The notes under the pieces are model-generated. The model searched no databases, was not told the origin of the DNA, and saw only the letters and a program-made list of their open reading frames with translations. The position numbers and the translations under genes are program-made. A stretch of DNA of 64,000 nucleotides from NCBI GenBank assembly GCA_021030905.1, contig JAGFMI010000023.1:310001-374000 (forward strand), written 5' to 3'. Positions 11,415 to 25,363 of this stretch are shown here, in pieces. The stretch is from Pyrenula massariospora. Lineage: Eukaryota; Ascomycota; Eurotiomycetes; Pyrenulales; Pyrenulaceae. Numbering within the stretch: position 1 is the first letter of the stretch; each line of letters starts with the position of its first letter.

Positions 11415-12574
11415 TTTGTGAGACCTGGCGTGCTTCCTAATCCCGCGTCGTATCACCGCACCAATGTCGTTGCAAGAGAGGGTTCGTAGGTGCTGTGCCG
11501 GCAGACGAAGAGAGTGGCGAGTGCGTAGAGCAGGAAGAGCGAGCGATGACCCAACGAGCGACGATTGATACCGGACAATCTGTAGAGACTGGCTCAATGA
11601 GAGGTACGAAGAGTTTATTGATGGAGGGACAATTAAGGTAGGCAGTGGACAACGGTGTCCTTGATTTCGTTTGGTGAACACGAGTCGGGGGGCGGGATAA
11701 GGGTCAGGAGAATGCGCCAAGGGCCGGTCGCTAGACAACAAGCGCCGATGGATGAAAGAGGGCCGAGTGTCGAGCAGGTGTGCCTACGACGGATTACACG
11801 CAAATGACCAAGTCGTTCTGGAGTTCTGAACCAGATTGTGAGGCCTGTGGCTGTTCCAGAAAGGTGGGCTTGATATCATGATTGCACGATCGCCGGCTGC
11901 AGCTGTCACAGGGACTGTCGCGCCTTTGCCTCAATCTCCTGCATCCTTGCTTCTATTATTGGACCCGACTCAACTATCCTTTGATGAACGTACAGCGCCG
12001 GCAAAAGCCAGCGCTCAAATAGATTAATGCTCCACGGAAGGACAATTCACTTCCGGTCTCTCCTTGCAGTCCAGATATCCCACAGCCTTCCCTGCTCACT
12101 GAGCCTCGGTGTGAAGATTTGCCACGGTATTCGTAATGCCTAGTGAGATGCGCCGTACAGCCACGCTTAGCCGTAGAGGAGCCGACACAAAGAGCGGTTG
12201 TTTGTCAGCCTGCATAGGTCGGACAACCATCATAAAGCGACGAGCAGTTCATCGTTGCTATCACCATTCTTCCCACTACCAAGAGACTTGCTGGCGTGAT
12301 TTGAGTGATCCTACTTGGCGCTCTACCTGGACATACCCTGTGGTGGTGAGCACAGATCCCCGTGAAGCGCGGCCTCTAGCGCAACCGAAACCCCCGAAAC
12401 AAGCTGCGTCTCTTGCAAGCTGGCCCAACCTCCATCACTACCTCTACCTACACGCATTATCTCCCAATCTTGATCATTCGCACCTTTCATTAAGCCTGCG
12501 ACTGCGAAACAGACCTCTAGATCAATCCAAACTCTACTTTTCATCGACTTTTGGATCGCCGTACCAACTTCACC
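11415..12574. other. Divergent promoter region between GH76 and Snc1 genes
   Basis: About 1.16 kb between two divergent starts. A 200-codon open frame at 12136-12738 runs through the Snc1 5' leader and first intron, has no family signature and is taken as chance. No other feature was recognised. Confidence 0.5.
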
Positions 12575-13106
12575 ATGGCCGAGCAACGCGAACAGCCGTA
12601 CGATCCTTACATCCCTTCGGGAGGTCAATCTCAAGCTGGAGGCAATCAGCGAACGGCAGCTTTACAAGCGGTAAGTGGATAGTTGTCGAAGGCTCCTCTG
12701 AAATTTTTGTCGCAACTCCATGGACAAGGGTGATTTAGTTACGGATCAGCTCGTTTCCAAAGCCTTCGCAAATGGCTAAGATTGCTGACACCTGTCTTAA
12801 CAACAGCAAATCGATGACACCGTTGGTGTGATGCGCGAGAACATTAACAAAGTTTCCCAACGTGGCGAGCGCTTAGATTCTCTGCAAGACAAGACGGACA
12901 ACCTGGCCGTGTCTGCTCAAGGCTTCAGGAGAGGTGCGAATAGAGTCAGGAAGCAGATGTGGTGGAAGGACATGAAGATGAGGATGTGCTTGATAGTTGG
13001 CATCATCATTCTGATCGTCATCATCGTTGTCCCTGCTGGTATGATTTCCAAGTCTCAATCCAAGACCTGCATTAATGAATACCCAGTTGTTGCGACAAAG
13101 CATTAA
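12575..13106 (+). CDS. snc1: R-SNARE synaptobrevin Snc1/Snc2 homologue
   Basis: Three exons (12575-12670, 12807-13038, 13087-13106) encode 115 residues. A Pro/Gln-rich head is followed by a SNARE motif from about 35 to 90. It includes [19 protein letters not shown] with the zero-layer Arg, then [11 protein letters not shown] and one C-terminal transmembrane anchor ending IVVPAVVATKH. The last 20-nt exon is needed: without removing the 48-nt intron at 13039-13086, the anchor is followed by an unrelated hydrophilic extension. The protein sits on secretory and endocytic vesicles and pairs with plasma-membrane t-SNAREs during exocytosis and hyphal tip growth. Confidence 0.92.
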
Positions 13107-16651
<3,545 letters not shown>

Positions 16652-16967
16652 GTTGTCCGGCAAGTCTTGTACGCCCGTTGAAAAAAAAGTCAGCATGGCG
16701 CATAGGGTAGATTTATAAATTTTGGAGGTTATGATCGAGAGTCGAAAGATTGCGGGAGGCCGCCGCAGAAATGATACCATTTTCTTCCGCAATGCCAATC
16801 GTACGTCTCTCAAAACGCGCCTTTGCTTCCCGACGCAACGTTTGTCCACCAACAATCAAATGTGACAACCCTTGCTTTTCTTTGATAAGGTCAGGGGCGC
16901 GCTCTTCGTCATTCCTCTTCTCCCTATCTCGGTGTGATATTTTCAGTGTCTATTTCTTTCACCAGAG

Positions 16968-19292
16968 ATGTTCTATAACCATGAAGGTAGTATCAGGCTA
17001 CAGCCTTTGACCTCGCGCTCATCTCAGCTTTTAGTGCTCACATCGCGCCAACACGGTGTTGCGACAATCTGGTAAACGCTGGCTGCAATTTATTATAGTC
17101 TTACTAATATCTTCAGGCTCGTGGCGACGCTCGGCTCAAAATCTTCACTAAGAAAAGTCACCAGAAAGGCAATCCTCAATGTCGACCTACCCAAAGCATG
17201 CGATACCATCATTGACCCAGCTGCTCCAATGGCTCTTCGTCTGCAAAGCAATCTTCTGTGAGTTTCTGTGTTCTTCTTCTAGCTTGTCGCTCACCTTACC
17301 AGCTATGGCGTATCTCGCGTCTACTCGCAGCAATGCACGTACCTGCTCCATGACGCCGAAGCTACGAAAGACCGCTGGAGGCAAATTTCGAGGATCGTCA
17401 AGGACACAGCTATTGATCCTGATGCAGGAAAAGCCAGGTAGATCCGGAGCTGTAGATAGAGATGGCGGTCACTGATCTCTCACCGCCTAGGCGCGAGCAA
17501 TTGACCATTCCAGATGATCCTACATTCATCCTCGATTTAGCCTTCGACTTCGACATGTCTGTCATTGACGAGCCTTCCATGACACAGACTTCGAGTCTTC
17601 TGTCACTGCCATCCTTTTCCTCTGTGTCTTCTAGGCACACGCAGCCCCAACTCGCCTTTCCATCTTCGGAGACGCCTCCGGCTGGCGGTTTCATCATGGG
17701 ATTCCCCGGCGATACAAGCTCAGCAAAAAAGACAGTCAGCAGGGTCGAGCCCACTTCTATGTTTGAAGAATCAGGTCTCCTTCCTGATCCAGGCTTCTAC
17801 TTTGACGAGCAAGGCAATGAAGTCCAGGGATCAGCTACACGCATTAGCCATGTGCCATCCTCTATTCCTCGCGCCGAGAGTCGTGCTGAGAGCGAATCTG
17901 CCATTGCACAAAGTGTTCACCATGAGCATCAAGCTGGTATTCGTGCTGCTGCAGCTGAGGTAAGGTAGCTGGTAACTTACTGTCTCAGCCAGTTAACCTC
18001 CACCAGTCCGGCGATGCGTTCACCTTTGACGATCGCATCCAAGCTATAGGCGACGACATTCTTCCCGAGGCTGAGCCTTTCCCCCCTCCCACCGAACAAC
18101 ATCGCGTCTCTTCAGACCGTCCAGAAGAAGAGCAGAACGAAGAAAAAGAGTCCCCCGCCGTTCCTCAACGCCGCAAGCGCGTCAAACCTCTAATCGTCGA
18201 CGACCGCGCAGAGCTCCTCAACCGTGATCTCGCTCAATGGAACGAAGACTATTTGGAGAATATGGCTGGAGCACGACGTATAAAAGAGGCCCATAAAACG
18301 ACCGCACAGGCAAAGAGGAATGCCGCTTGGCTAGTGTTTGGACGGGGCATTGGAGATGTGGGTATGGGCCTGGGTAGGGAGCGTGTGCCAGGACCACTAG
18401 ATGAATTCAGCGGAGACAGGTTGATGGCTTTGGTCTTGGGGAAGGAGATAGGGAGGAAGCGAGAGAGAACAGCGACAGCAAGTGATGATGAGGGAGATGA
18501 AGGCAGAGGAAGGCGTGTGAGACTGAGGGACAGTGAGGAAGAGCAAGAGGCCGGGAGGGGTGCTGAGCAGGATCGAATGATGGATGAAGGAATTGGTATT
18601 GGCGATGCCTTTGACGTGAGCCTCGAGACCCTCTCAGCTGTACCCTTACTGATCCTGAATTTGACCAGGACGTTGAGCTCCCTCGGGCTGCACCCCCTTC
18701 CCTTTCCGACCTACCCTCTTCTCAAATGCCATGGAACATCTCCGCAAGTGTCACACGAGCGGTGTCTCGTCTCGCTTCTGCTAGATCCGGCTTTAGCGGT
18801 AGTATTCCTTCTACCGTTGGTGCTCCCATCCGACCGCTTGGTTCCCGCCACCGTATCTCCTCTGCCAGCCCACTCCTAGGTCGTGGCACACATCGCCTGA
18901 GCAGTCTTGAGCTCCCTGAAGGCGGCGACCTTGGCACGGACGTGGATATCTCTGGCCTTTCGGGAGATGATGACGAGGGGTTCAATCTACCCCAGGCTCC
19001 AAGTGACGATCTGTTCCAGCTGCACACTCCCGGGCCGACAAGCATGCAGCGACAAAATCAATGGGAACAAGCTGCTCTGGACGCTGAGTCCAACAACTTC
19101 TATCATTTCGTGAGACAGAAGACTGCCGACGGTATGGAAGAAGCAGTGTTCGAGGAGCTGCTGCCTCCAACTGAGTACAGCAAAGTGGTTGGCGCACAAG
19201 CGATGCTACATGTTTTGAGTCTCGCGACGAAGGGGCTGATTCGCGTCCAGCAGGATGAGGCGTTTGGACCGATTGTCATGGGTGTTCTATGA
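16968..19292 (+). CDS. rec8: Meiotic cohesin kleisin subunit Rec8
   Basis: Seven exons (16968-16986, 17035-17071, 17117-17257, 17303-17437, 17491-17959, 18007-18615, 18669-19292) give 677 residues. Joining the first four yields the kleisin N-terminal domain: MFYNHEVLTSRQHGVATIW, then VATLGSKSSLRKV, DPAAPMALRLQSNLLYGVSR and YSQQCTYLL. That matches Rec8 better than mitotic Rad21. The middle is acidic and disordered, as expected for a separase-cleaved kleisin. The C-terminus (AQAMLHVLSLATKGLIRV, FGPIVMGVL) is the winged helix that contacts Smc1. All frames join cleanly. The exon 6 start at 18007 was chosen because the earlier AG would leave a 29-nt intron. Rec8 holds sister chromatids together in meiosis. 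Confidence 0.87.
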
Positions 19293-19963
19293 TGTGGCAT
19301 AAAGAGGACCGAAGCGGAGACATATATATTATGGGAGCCGGCGTGCCTTGTTTTGAAAGGATTTCGGAATGTAAGAGGAGCGTTCTTCGTGGATGTCCGA
19401 AGACTATGGGAGATAAACAAGTACGTAGATAGACGACTCCGCAAGCACAGTTGCAACGCCAAAGTGTCTCTGAAAAATCAACGTGACGCGTCGAGCTACA
19501 AAGCAGCTGGAAGCTGCCAAAAGTCAGCCTGTGATGGAGCTGCACCTGAAGGAGACTTATATTTGTATTGCGGCTCCATGCAGATGGCGCATGGTTGCCT
19601 TGTCCGAAGGTGGCCGCGGGCAGCCTTGCAGGGTGACACCGGTTCAGTACCATGGTTCTCATGAGTGATTTTTCTCACAACTTGAAGCCCACCATGAGCA
19701 CTTCACGTAAGAAACATCTAGTGATTTTTTTGAACGCAACACTGGCAGCATTCCTTCTACCTAGCCTAAGGTGCCGCTGGTGGTTCACTCTTTCTGTTTC
19801 TGACTGACCGACGCGCTTTGTTTGCACACAAGGCTGCGGCTCCATGTTTTATACAACCATCTTTATTGCTTCTGCTCTCTACCAGTATTTGCTTTCCATA
19901 CTTGCCATCTGCCGCGGTCAACTAGCGAGTAGGAAGACAAATCCACGGACGACGACATCGACG
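19293..19963. other. Intergenic between rec8 and the E2 gene
   Basis: No supported gene. Short frames on both strands (for example 19353-19664) overlap and have no signature. An in-frame ATG at 19844 could extend the downstream protein. Confidence 0.45.
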
Positions 19964-22900
19964 ATGTCGTCAAAGGCTGTAGACATTGATGGGAGACACG
20001 CCGACCATACCTCTACATCTAAAATTCCAGAGCTTATCGACTTAACGGAATCACCTCCTCCGCGATCTACGAGTCCCTCCGAAGACGCAGACGAAGACTT
20101 GAAGCTTGCCCTGGCGCTACAAGCCCAATTTGACGCCGAGGGTTCGGAGTCTTCCCATACAGCGACGGCGGGCTCATCCGACCTCCAGGAGGACGTCGTC
20201 GCACAGTATAGCGATGACTTTGATGATGACGGCCATCTCGGAGATTATAGCGAAGGCTACCATACAGATGATCCGGATGAGGATTACAGAGTCCCCAAAG
20301 AACGGGACCAATCGGGTGAGATTGACATCGTCGACCAGGAAATGGACAAATATTTTTCCGCTCAACCAAAATCTTTGCCAAAAAGAGAAACTCTTCCAAA
20401 CAACAATATAGACGTGATTGACTTGACCATTAATGATTCTGATACAGCAGCCTCACTTCAGTCATCATTCGACAAAGAGTATGCCGCCCACCCAAAAAGG
20501 GATGGCGATCCGGTCGTTCCTTCACCTGCCCAAGAAGACTGCCTGAGACAGTACACGCAGAAATTTCCATTTCTATATTGTGCAGGTTGCTCCAATATCT
20601 CGAAAATTACTGAATATGACTCAAAAGTCGATGCTGTGAGATGGTTGGAAGAAAGAGAACCAAACGGCCTAATTCAATGTCGGGAATGCACGACCCTGAC
20701 ATGTGGCGGATGTGGCGCTACTAATAATTGTAAGGGGAAAGCGAAAGAACAAGCCAAAAATTCCATCTGGCATTGTGATGACGGCCGTCTCTTCGCTATA
20801 TCGGTTCTTCTCATCCATTATGAGGAGCATCAAGCGGAAGCGTCTCTCGAGAGGGAGCAGAAAGCTAGACGGCGAGCGAGTCTTAAGAGGAAACAGTCAT
20901 TGGACCACTCTCATCGAGGAAAACCTCTCAAACACCCATCTGTTTCGTTTGGAAACTTTCCTCCTGCCATTGACTTTGAAATGCCGTCGATGGGTCATGA
21001 TCTGGATTATGAGTTTATGGAAGAAGCCGACGATGGTCTCGACATTGAGCTTTGGGCTGAAGCTGTCGCGTCTAAATCAAAAGCTTGGATCCCTCAAACC
21101 CCGTCGACACAGCCATATGTGGGATCAATACCTGCGAAATCACGTAGCGAGCCGCTCTCCTCTAGGTTGGACGCTGCAAATACCAAACTTCAAGCCCTAA
21201 AGACTTCCATTTCACATCGGGAGGCAGACATAGGACCGCCACACGGTGGGCCTCAAAAGCCTCCATTTCAGAAATCATCGTCAGATGATCAACATGATTC
21301 TCTAAGCGCCAAGTCTGATGTTGCTCTGTTCACAAAGTCGACAACAGGAGCGCCTTCTCACAGTGCTCACCAAGCAAAGCGCGTATCCAAGCGTCTCTCG
21401 CAACCGCTACCCGCAACACCAAAGTCCTCTGCAACTACTCCGAAGACATTGAAGCCCCTGGAGTTACCATCTAAGTCGCATCCTGATACTAATTATGAAG
21501 TGGAAAAGCATGGTAAAAACCAGGCTAAGAATACGTCTTCTTTTGGTCCCACATCAGCGCCATTGACGTCGGAATCCTCTTGGCTTCATCCATATGTAGA
21601 CTTTCAAAAGTCTCTTTTCGCCCAGATGCCTCCTGGCATGTTTCAAGGCTCTAATTCACATCCTGAAAAGCCTCCCAGCGGCCCTCATACCCATTCACAC
21701 CATCCTCCAGTTCCTCACAGCGAACTATACGACTTTTGCCCAATGCCACGGTCCGGCAGAGCTCGCCTATCAAACGGTACGGGCTATGGTGGACCTGATT
21801 TCGAAATGATGCAGCATAGCCGCCACCATCGGCAGAAAAGGCATGCAGATGAACTTGACATACAAATTGATAATGCTGATGAAGAAATGATGGAAAAGAT
21901 CCTTGGACTTTTAGTCATTGTTCTTCCGAACATGAACCGTGAGACTACATTCGATATGGATCCGCCAGTTACACTCGTCCCGATGTTGGCTGTTTGTAAG
22001 CTTGTCCACAAGAGTGCTGAGCTACTGCGTAACGACTCCGTGGGAGACATTGCCAAACGACCTACTCTTTACCATCATGTCCTCGACCTTATAGAGTTGC
22101 TCGCAAAGCATTATGCCCTCTTAGATGTCGTCAGCTCTGGGAGGAAGACGTATACACTAGGTCTACGATCATTCTACGGAAAAAATTTGGGGGAAAAGCA
22201 GACCAACGGCGAAGAAGTCACATCGATTCAAGCATGCATGAAAAACCTGGCTACTCAGGCCAGAGCCATCGTCCAGCGTGCCGCTAACAGCAATGGCGCT
22301 TTTCAAGAAGATGATGCCCAAGATATGCTGCTCTTGTGCTCCCGAGTCGTCGAGGTAGCTAACATTATTGCTGCGTGGGTTTCTTCGTCAGTTCCAGAAA
22401 TAGCAACGCCACCGTCCTCCACCGCTCGAGACCAATGGCATGAATTCAATCAACAGAACTCCATCTTAGATGTCGACGATGATCTTATCCTAAAAGGACA
22501 CTACTACAAAGATCAAGCTCTTCGCCTGGAGACCTTCCGCGCCGGCCGTATGAAACGTCTCGTTGAAGAAACAGTCACGCTACAGACTTCTCTCCCACCG
22601 GGCATATTCGTCCGATACGCGACGTCCAGACCAGACGTCTTGAAAGTGTTGATTGTCGGTCCATCGGATACTCCGTATGATGGAGGGCTGTTTGAGTTTG
22701 ACGTCTTCTGTCCTCAAGACTACCCTACCGTCCCGCCTCTCTTCCAATTCCGAACGACGGGCGGAGGACGTGCAAACTTTAACCCGAACCTGTATCACTG
22801 CGGGAAAGGTATGTTCTATTTTGTCCGCTGTCATCCCCCTTCTCATCAAGGTCCAAACTCCAGCGCACCCGTCAAGCGGGGCCGCTGGATCTCCGCCCCA

Positions 22901-23386
22901 CCGAAACACCATCGACGAGAGCTGCAAGCTAACAAAGAATTTCCAACAGTCTGCCTCTCCCTCCTCGGCACCTGGTCCGGCGAGCCCTGGTCCCCCGCCA
23001 AATCCACGCTCCTCCAGGTCCTCGTGTCCCTGCAGAGCATGGTGTTCTGCGAGAAGCCGTGGTACAACGAGCCCGGCCGCGAGCGCCACGTCATGCACCA
23101 CAGCGACCGCGAGAACCCGGAGAGCGAACGGTATAATGCGGAGGTGCAGGGGTTGACGGTGCAGCATGCGGTGGTGGGGTGGTTGGATAGGCAGAAGCAC
23201 GGGGGGTTGGGGGTGTGGGAGGGGGTGGTGGGGTGGTATTTTCGGCTCAGGGGGGAGGAGGTGGTGAGGGTTGTGGAGGGGTGGGGAAGGAAGGGGGGGA
23301 GGAATGTCGGGGTGAAGATGGTGGCTGGGGTGAGGGAGAGGGTGTTGGGGAAGGGGAAGGGGAAGGGGAAGGGGATGCAGGCTTAG
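19964..23386 (+). CDS. Large UBE2O-like ubiquitin-conjugating enzyme with SUMO- and ubiquitin-binding motifs
   Basis: Exons 19964-22808 and 22950-23386 give 1093 residues if the ATG at 19964 is used. An upstream in-frame ATG at 19844 would add 40 residues. Near the N-terminus PELIDLTES and DVIDLTINDSD look like SUMO-interacting motifs, and DEDLKLALALQAQFD is UIM-like. At about residues 200-260 four CxxC-type pairs suggest zinc binding. A long disordered Pro/Ser-rich region follows. The C-terminal UBC fold has LKVLIVGPSDTPYDGGLFEFDV, then GKVCLSLLGTWSG with the catalytic Cys, and PWYNEPG, all typical of the UBE2O/BIRC6 class of E2/E3 hybrids. Removing the 141-nt intron is what creates the conserved GKVCLSLLGTW. 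Cellular target unknown. The extreme C-terminus is Gly/Arg/Val-rich and G-rich in DNA. Confidence 0.85.
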   Translation: MSSKAVDIDGRHADHTSTSKIPELIDLTESPPPRSTSPSEDADEDLKLALALQAQFDAEGSESSHTATAGSSDLQEDVVAQYSDDFDDDGHLGDYSEGYHTDDPDEDYRVPKERDQSGEIDIVDQEMDKYFSAQPKSLPKRETLPNNNIDVIDLTINDSDTAASLQSSFDKEYAAHPKRDGDPVVPSPAQEDCLRQYTQKFPFLYCAGCSNISKITEYDSKVDAVRWLEEREPNGLIQCRECTTLTCGGCGATNNCKGKAKEQAKNSIWHCDDGRLFAISVLLIHYEEHQAEASLEREQKARRRASLKRKQSLDHSHRGKPLKHPSVSFGNFPPAIDFEMPSMGHDLDYEFMEEADDGLDIELWAEAVASKSKAWIPQTPSTQPYVGSIPAKSRSEPLSSRLDAANTKLQALKTSISHREADIGPPHGGPQKPPFQKSSSDDQHDSLSAKSDVALFTKSTTGAPSHSAHQAKRVSKRLSQPLPATPKSSATTPKTLKPLELPSKSHPDTNYEVEKHGKNQAKNTSSFGPTSAPLTSESSWLHPYVDFQKSLFAQMPPGMFQGSNSHPEKPPSGPHTHSHHPPVPHSELYDFCPMPRSGRARLSNGTGYGGPDFEMMQHSRHHRQKRHADELDIQIDNADEEMMEKILGLLVIVLPNMNRETTFDMDPPVTLVPMLAVCKLVHKSAELLRNDSVGDIAKRPTLYHHVLDLIELLAKHYALLDVVSSGRKTYTLGLRSFYGKNLGEKQTNGEEVTSIQACMKNLATQARAIVQRAANSNGAFQEDDAQDMLLLCSRVVEVANIIAAWVSSSVPEIATPPSSTARDQWHEFNQQNSILDVDDDLILKGHYYKDQALRLETFRAGRMKRLVEETVTLQTSLPPGIFVRYATSRPDVLKVLIVGPSDTPYDGGLFEFDVFCPQDYPTVPPLFQFRTTGGGRANFNPNLYHCGKGMFYFVRCHPPSHQGPNSSAPVKRGRWISAPPKHHRRELQANKEFPTVCLSLLGTWSGEPWSPAKSTLLQVLVSLQSMVFCEKPWYNEPGRERHVMHHSDRENPESERYNAEVQGLTVQHAVVGWLDRQKHGGLGVWEGVVGWYFRLRGEEVVRVVEGWGRKGGRNVGVKMVAGVRERVLGKGKGKGKGMQA
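23344..23372 (+). repeat. GGGGAA hexamer tandem repeat at the 3' end of the E2 gene
   Basis: About four copies of a GGGGAA unit lie inside a strongly G-rich coding tail (about 23150-23530). The copies encode a Gly-Lys alternation. Runs of four or more G could form quadruplexes. Confidence 0.6.
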
Positions 23387-24307
23387 GGGGCTGCGATGGG
23401 GAGGATGGTTGATAGGGGTAGGAAGGAGGGGAGGAGGGGGAGAGAGAGGGTCGAGGAGAAGGTCAAGAAGGCGAGGAAGCTGGAGGGTAAACTGGATAAG
23501 CTGAGGAAGGGCCTGGGAGGCCATATAAGGTAGCTGCCTACCTACCTAGAATGATAATTCGCCCTGCATAGCGGAGCTGAGGACATTTCTCTGGTCTTGT
23601 GTTGTGTTCGTCATCAACAGGCTATCCAGTCTGGTCTTCGAGAGCTTTGACGCGGGCAGAGAGGCGGTGGGAAACGGGCTCGCAGTAATTAGTTAAATCT
23701 TGTGCTTTTGCGCGTAATATGTTATGGCTCATTGATACAACCCACTCATCGCATAGTTATACGAGGCGCAAGCTCAAGGCAAAGCGTGGGCTTTGGATGG
23801 ATCGCTCGAGGAAGGACACTGGAAGGAATGGGGATGAGGGGAGAGAAAAGATAAGCGACGAGTACCGAAGGCGTGGAAAATTGGTACGAGGAAGGACGGT
23901 CAGGTTGACGAGCAGAGGAGTTTTCGCTTGTGGCTCCGTCGTTTAGGCGAGCAACGCAGTCGCTAGGGGCTTTGAGACCGAGGACGCGATTGAGAGGCGA
24001 AGGAGAGAAATAACGGCGGAGTTTGATGTCTCGATAGTGAGGGTTGGGGGAAGAATAGAATCGAAGACTGAAATGGAGCTGATAGAATGTAAATTTGAGC
24101 CGTCTCGCAGCCATGGAATTTTGGGAATAAATAATAAGCTAGTGAAAATATTTCTAACATTACAATTTTTCCAGTCCGCCTCAAGCCGTGGGTATATATA
24201 CAGACATCCAATCTCGGCCTTTGTCCACAAACTGCGATCCATGAAGGCTTTTCACTAAATAGACAGCCAAGCTGTACATACCTATCCGCTCACTTCATTC
24301 ACACCAA
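23387..24307. other. Convergent intergenic, purine-rich at its left end
   Basis: Tail-to-tail spacer between the E2 gene and the minus-strand PEBP-like gene. The first 140 bp continue the G/A-rich tract of the E2 3' end. Overlapping short frames on both strands at 23719-24258 show no signature. Confidence 0.5.
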
Positions 24308-25363
24308 TCACGATACCATAACAGCAGCCACCAGCGCGACAAATCCCACTACCATGCCAGACAGATACCTCGTTCCTGCCACCGCATCGTTCGATCCCAC
24401 GCCCGACGCAGACGCGGACCCTGATGCCGACGCACCGGCCGACCCGCTGGGCGCACTGCCGCTTGCACTCGCGCCGGCACCAGCTGCACTTCCGGACGCA
24501 GTCCCAGTCGCAGCGGCGCCGGCCGAGCTTGTCGAAGCACCCCCGCCCGCAGCCCCGGTGGCTGTTGCGGTGCCGGTCCCCGTGTTGATGGAGGGGGACT
24601 CGAACGTGACAGGCCCGAAGCTGCTCGAGCTACCGCCTTGGTTCCCGCCCGAGGCGGCGCTGGTCGCCATGGTGGTCTGCTGTCCGGGGTTCGAGGGGGC
24701 GGAGCTCGAGGCGACGGTTGCGGTGGAGGTTGCCGAGTTCTGGCCTTGGCTGCTACCGCCGTTTCCGTTGCTGTTGCCGCCTCCGAGGTCGACTTTCATG
24801 GCCACGCCGGCCTTGGCGGCCTTGAGGCCGTTGGCTGACTGGAAGGCGGACACGTCGAATTTGGAACCACCCTGCGGTAGGCCTTGGAGGTTTCCGTTTC
24901 CCTGGCCGTTGACCTGGTACAGCAGGAAGGAATATTGTCTCTGTCCGGTTTCTCCAAAGGCGCCGGGTGCCTGGTATTTGACGAGCGGCTGCGTGCTGCT
25001 TTCGATGCCTGTCTTGTCCCCGTCGGCCTTGAAACCGGCCTGCAGGAAATGTAGCGCCATGTTGTTGCCGTCGGTGCTGTCGACCATCATGACGGTGAAT
25101 TGAGCGACGGTGGAGACGCCGCTGGCATCCCCGAGGGCGAAGACAGGCGTCTGAGAGGTACTCGACTTTTGGAGGGTAGAGCCGTCATTGAAGCCGTTGG
25201 CGCTGTCGCCTGTGTAGGAGACTTGAAGTTGGATAGCGTCAGGCTCGAAGCCGGATGAGAGGGATGGGGGGACTGTCGTGCCGCCGTTCCCGGAGGACTG
25301 TTGGGCGAGGGAGAAGGAGAGCGTGAAAAGGGAAATGAGGAGTGACTGAGAAGTATACATCAT
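24308..25363 (-). CDS. Secreted, GPI-anchored PEBP-like protein
   Basis: A single exon of 351 residues. It has a signal peptide (MMYTSQSLLISLFTLSFSLAQ) and a folded region at about 45-195. TVMMVDSTDG, LVKYQAPG, RQYSFLLYQV and FDVSAFQSANGL in that region resemble the phosphatidylethanolamine-binding protein fold. A long Ser/Gly/Ala/Thr-rich stalk (about 200-325) and a C-terminal hydrophobic tail (YLSGMVVGFVALVAAVMVS) fit a GPI anchor. Likely a cell-wall or plasma-membrane surface protein; ligand unknown. PEBP assignment rests on short motifs. The GC-rich stalk opens a 249-codon frame on the other strand, taken as a shadow. Confidence 0.75.
   Translation of the reverse strand: MMYTSQSLLISLFTLSFSLAQQSSGNGGTTVPPSLSSGFEPDAIQLQVSYTGDSANGFNDGSTLQKSSTSQTPVFALGDASGVSTVAQFTVMMVDSTDGNNMALHFLQAGFKADGDKTGIESSTQPLVKYQAPGAFGETGQRQYSFLLYQVNGQGNGNLQGLPQGGSKFDVSAFQSANGLKAAKAGVAMKVDLGGGNSNGNGGSSQGQNSATSTATVASSSAPSNPGQQTTMATSAASGGNQGGSSSSFGPVTFESPSINTGTGTATATGAAGGGASTSSAGAAATGTASGSAAGAGASASGSAPSGSAGASASGSASASGVGSNDAVAGTRYLSGMVVGFVALVAAVMVS

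Noticed and set aside
12136-12738. 200-codon plus frame before and through Snc1 exon 1
   Set aside because: It is out of frame with the SNARE, has no signature and spans an intron with good splice signals.
22580-23524. 314-codon Pro/His/Leu-rich minus frame opposite the E2 3' end
   Set aside because: It mirrors a G-rich coding tail and lies over conserved UBC residues on the other strand. Its low-complexity composition is explained by strand skew.
24354-25103. 249-codon plus frame opposite the PEBP-like gene
   Set aside because: Ala/Pro-rich shadow of the Ser/Gly/Ala stalk.
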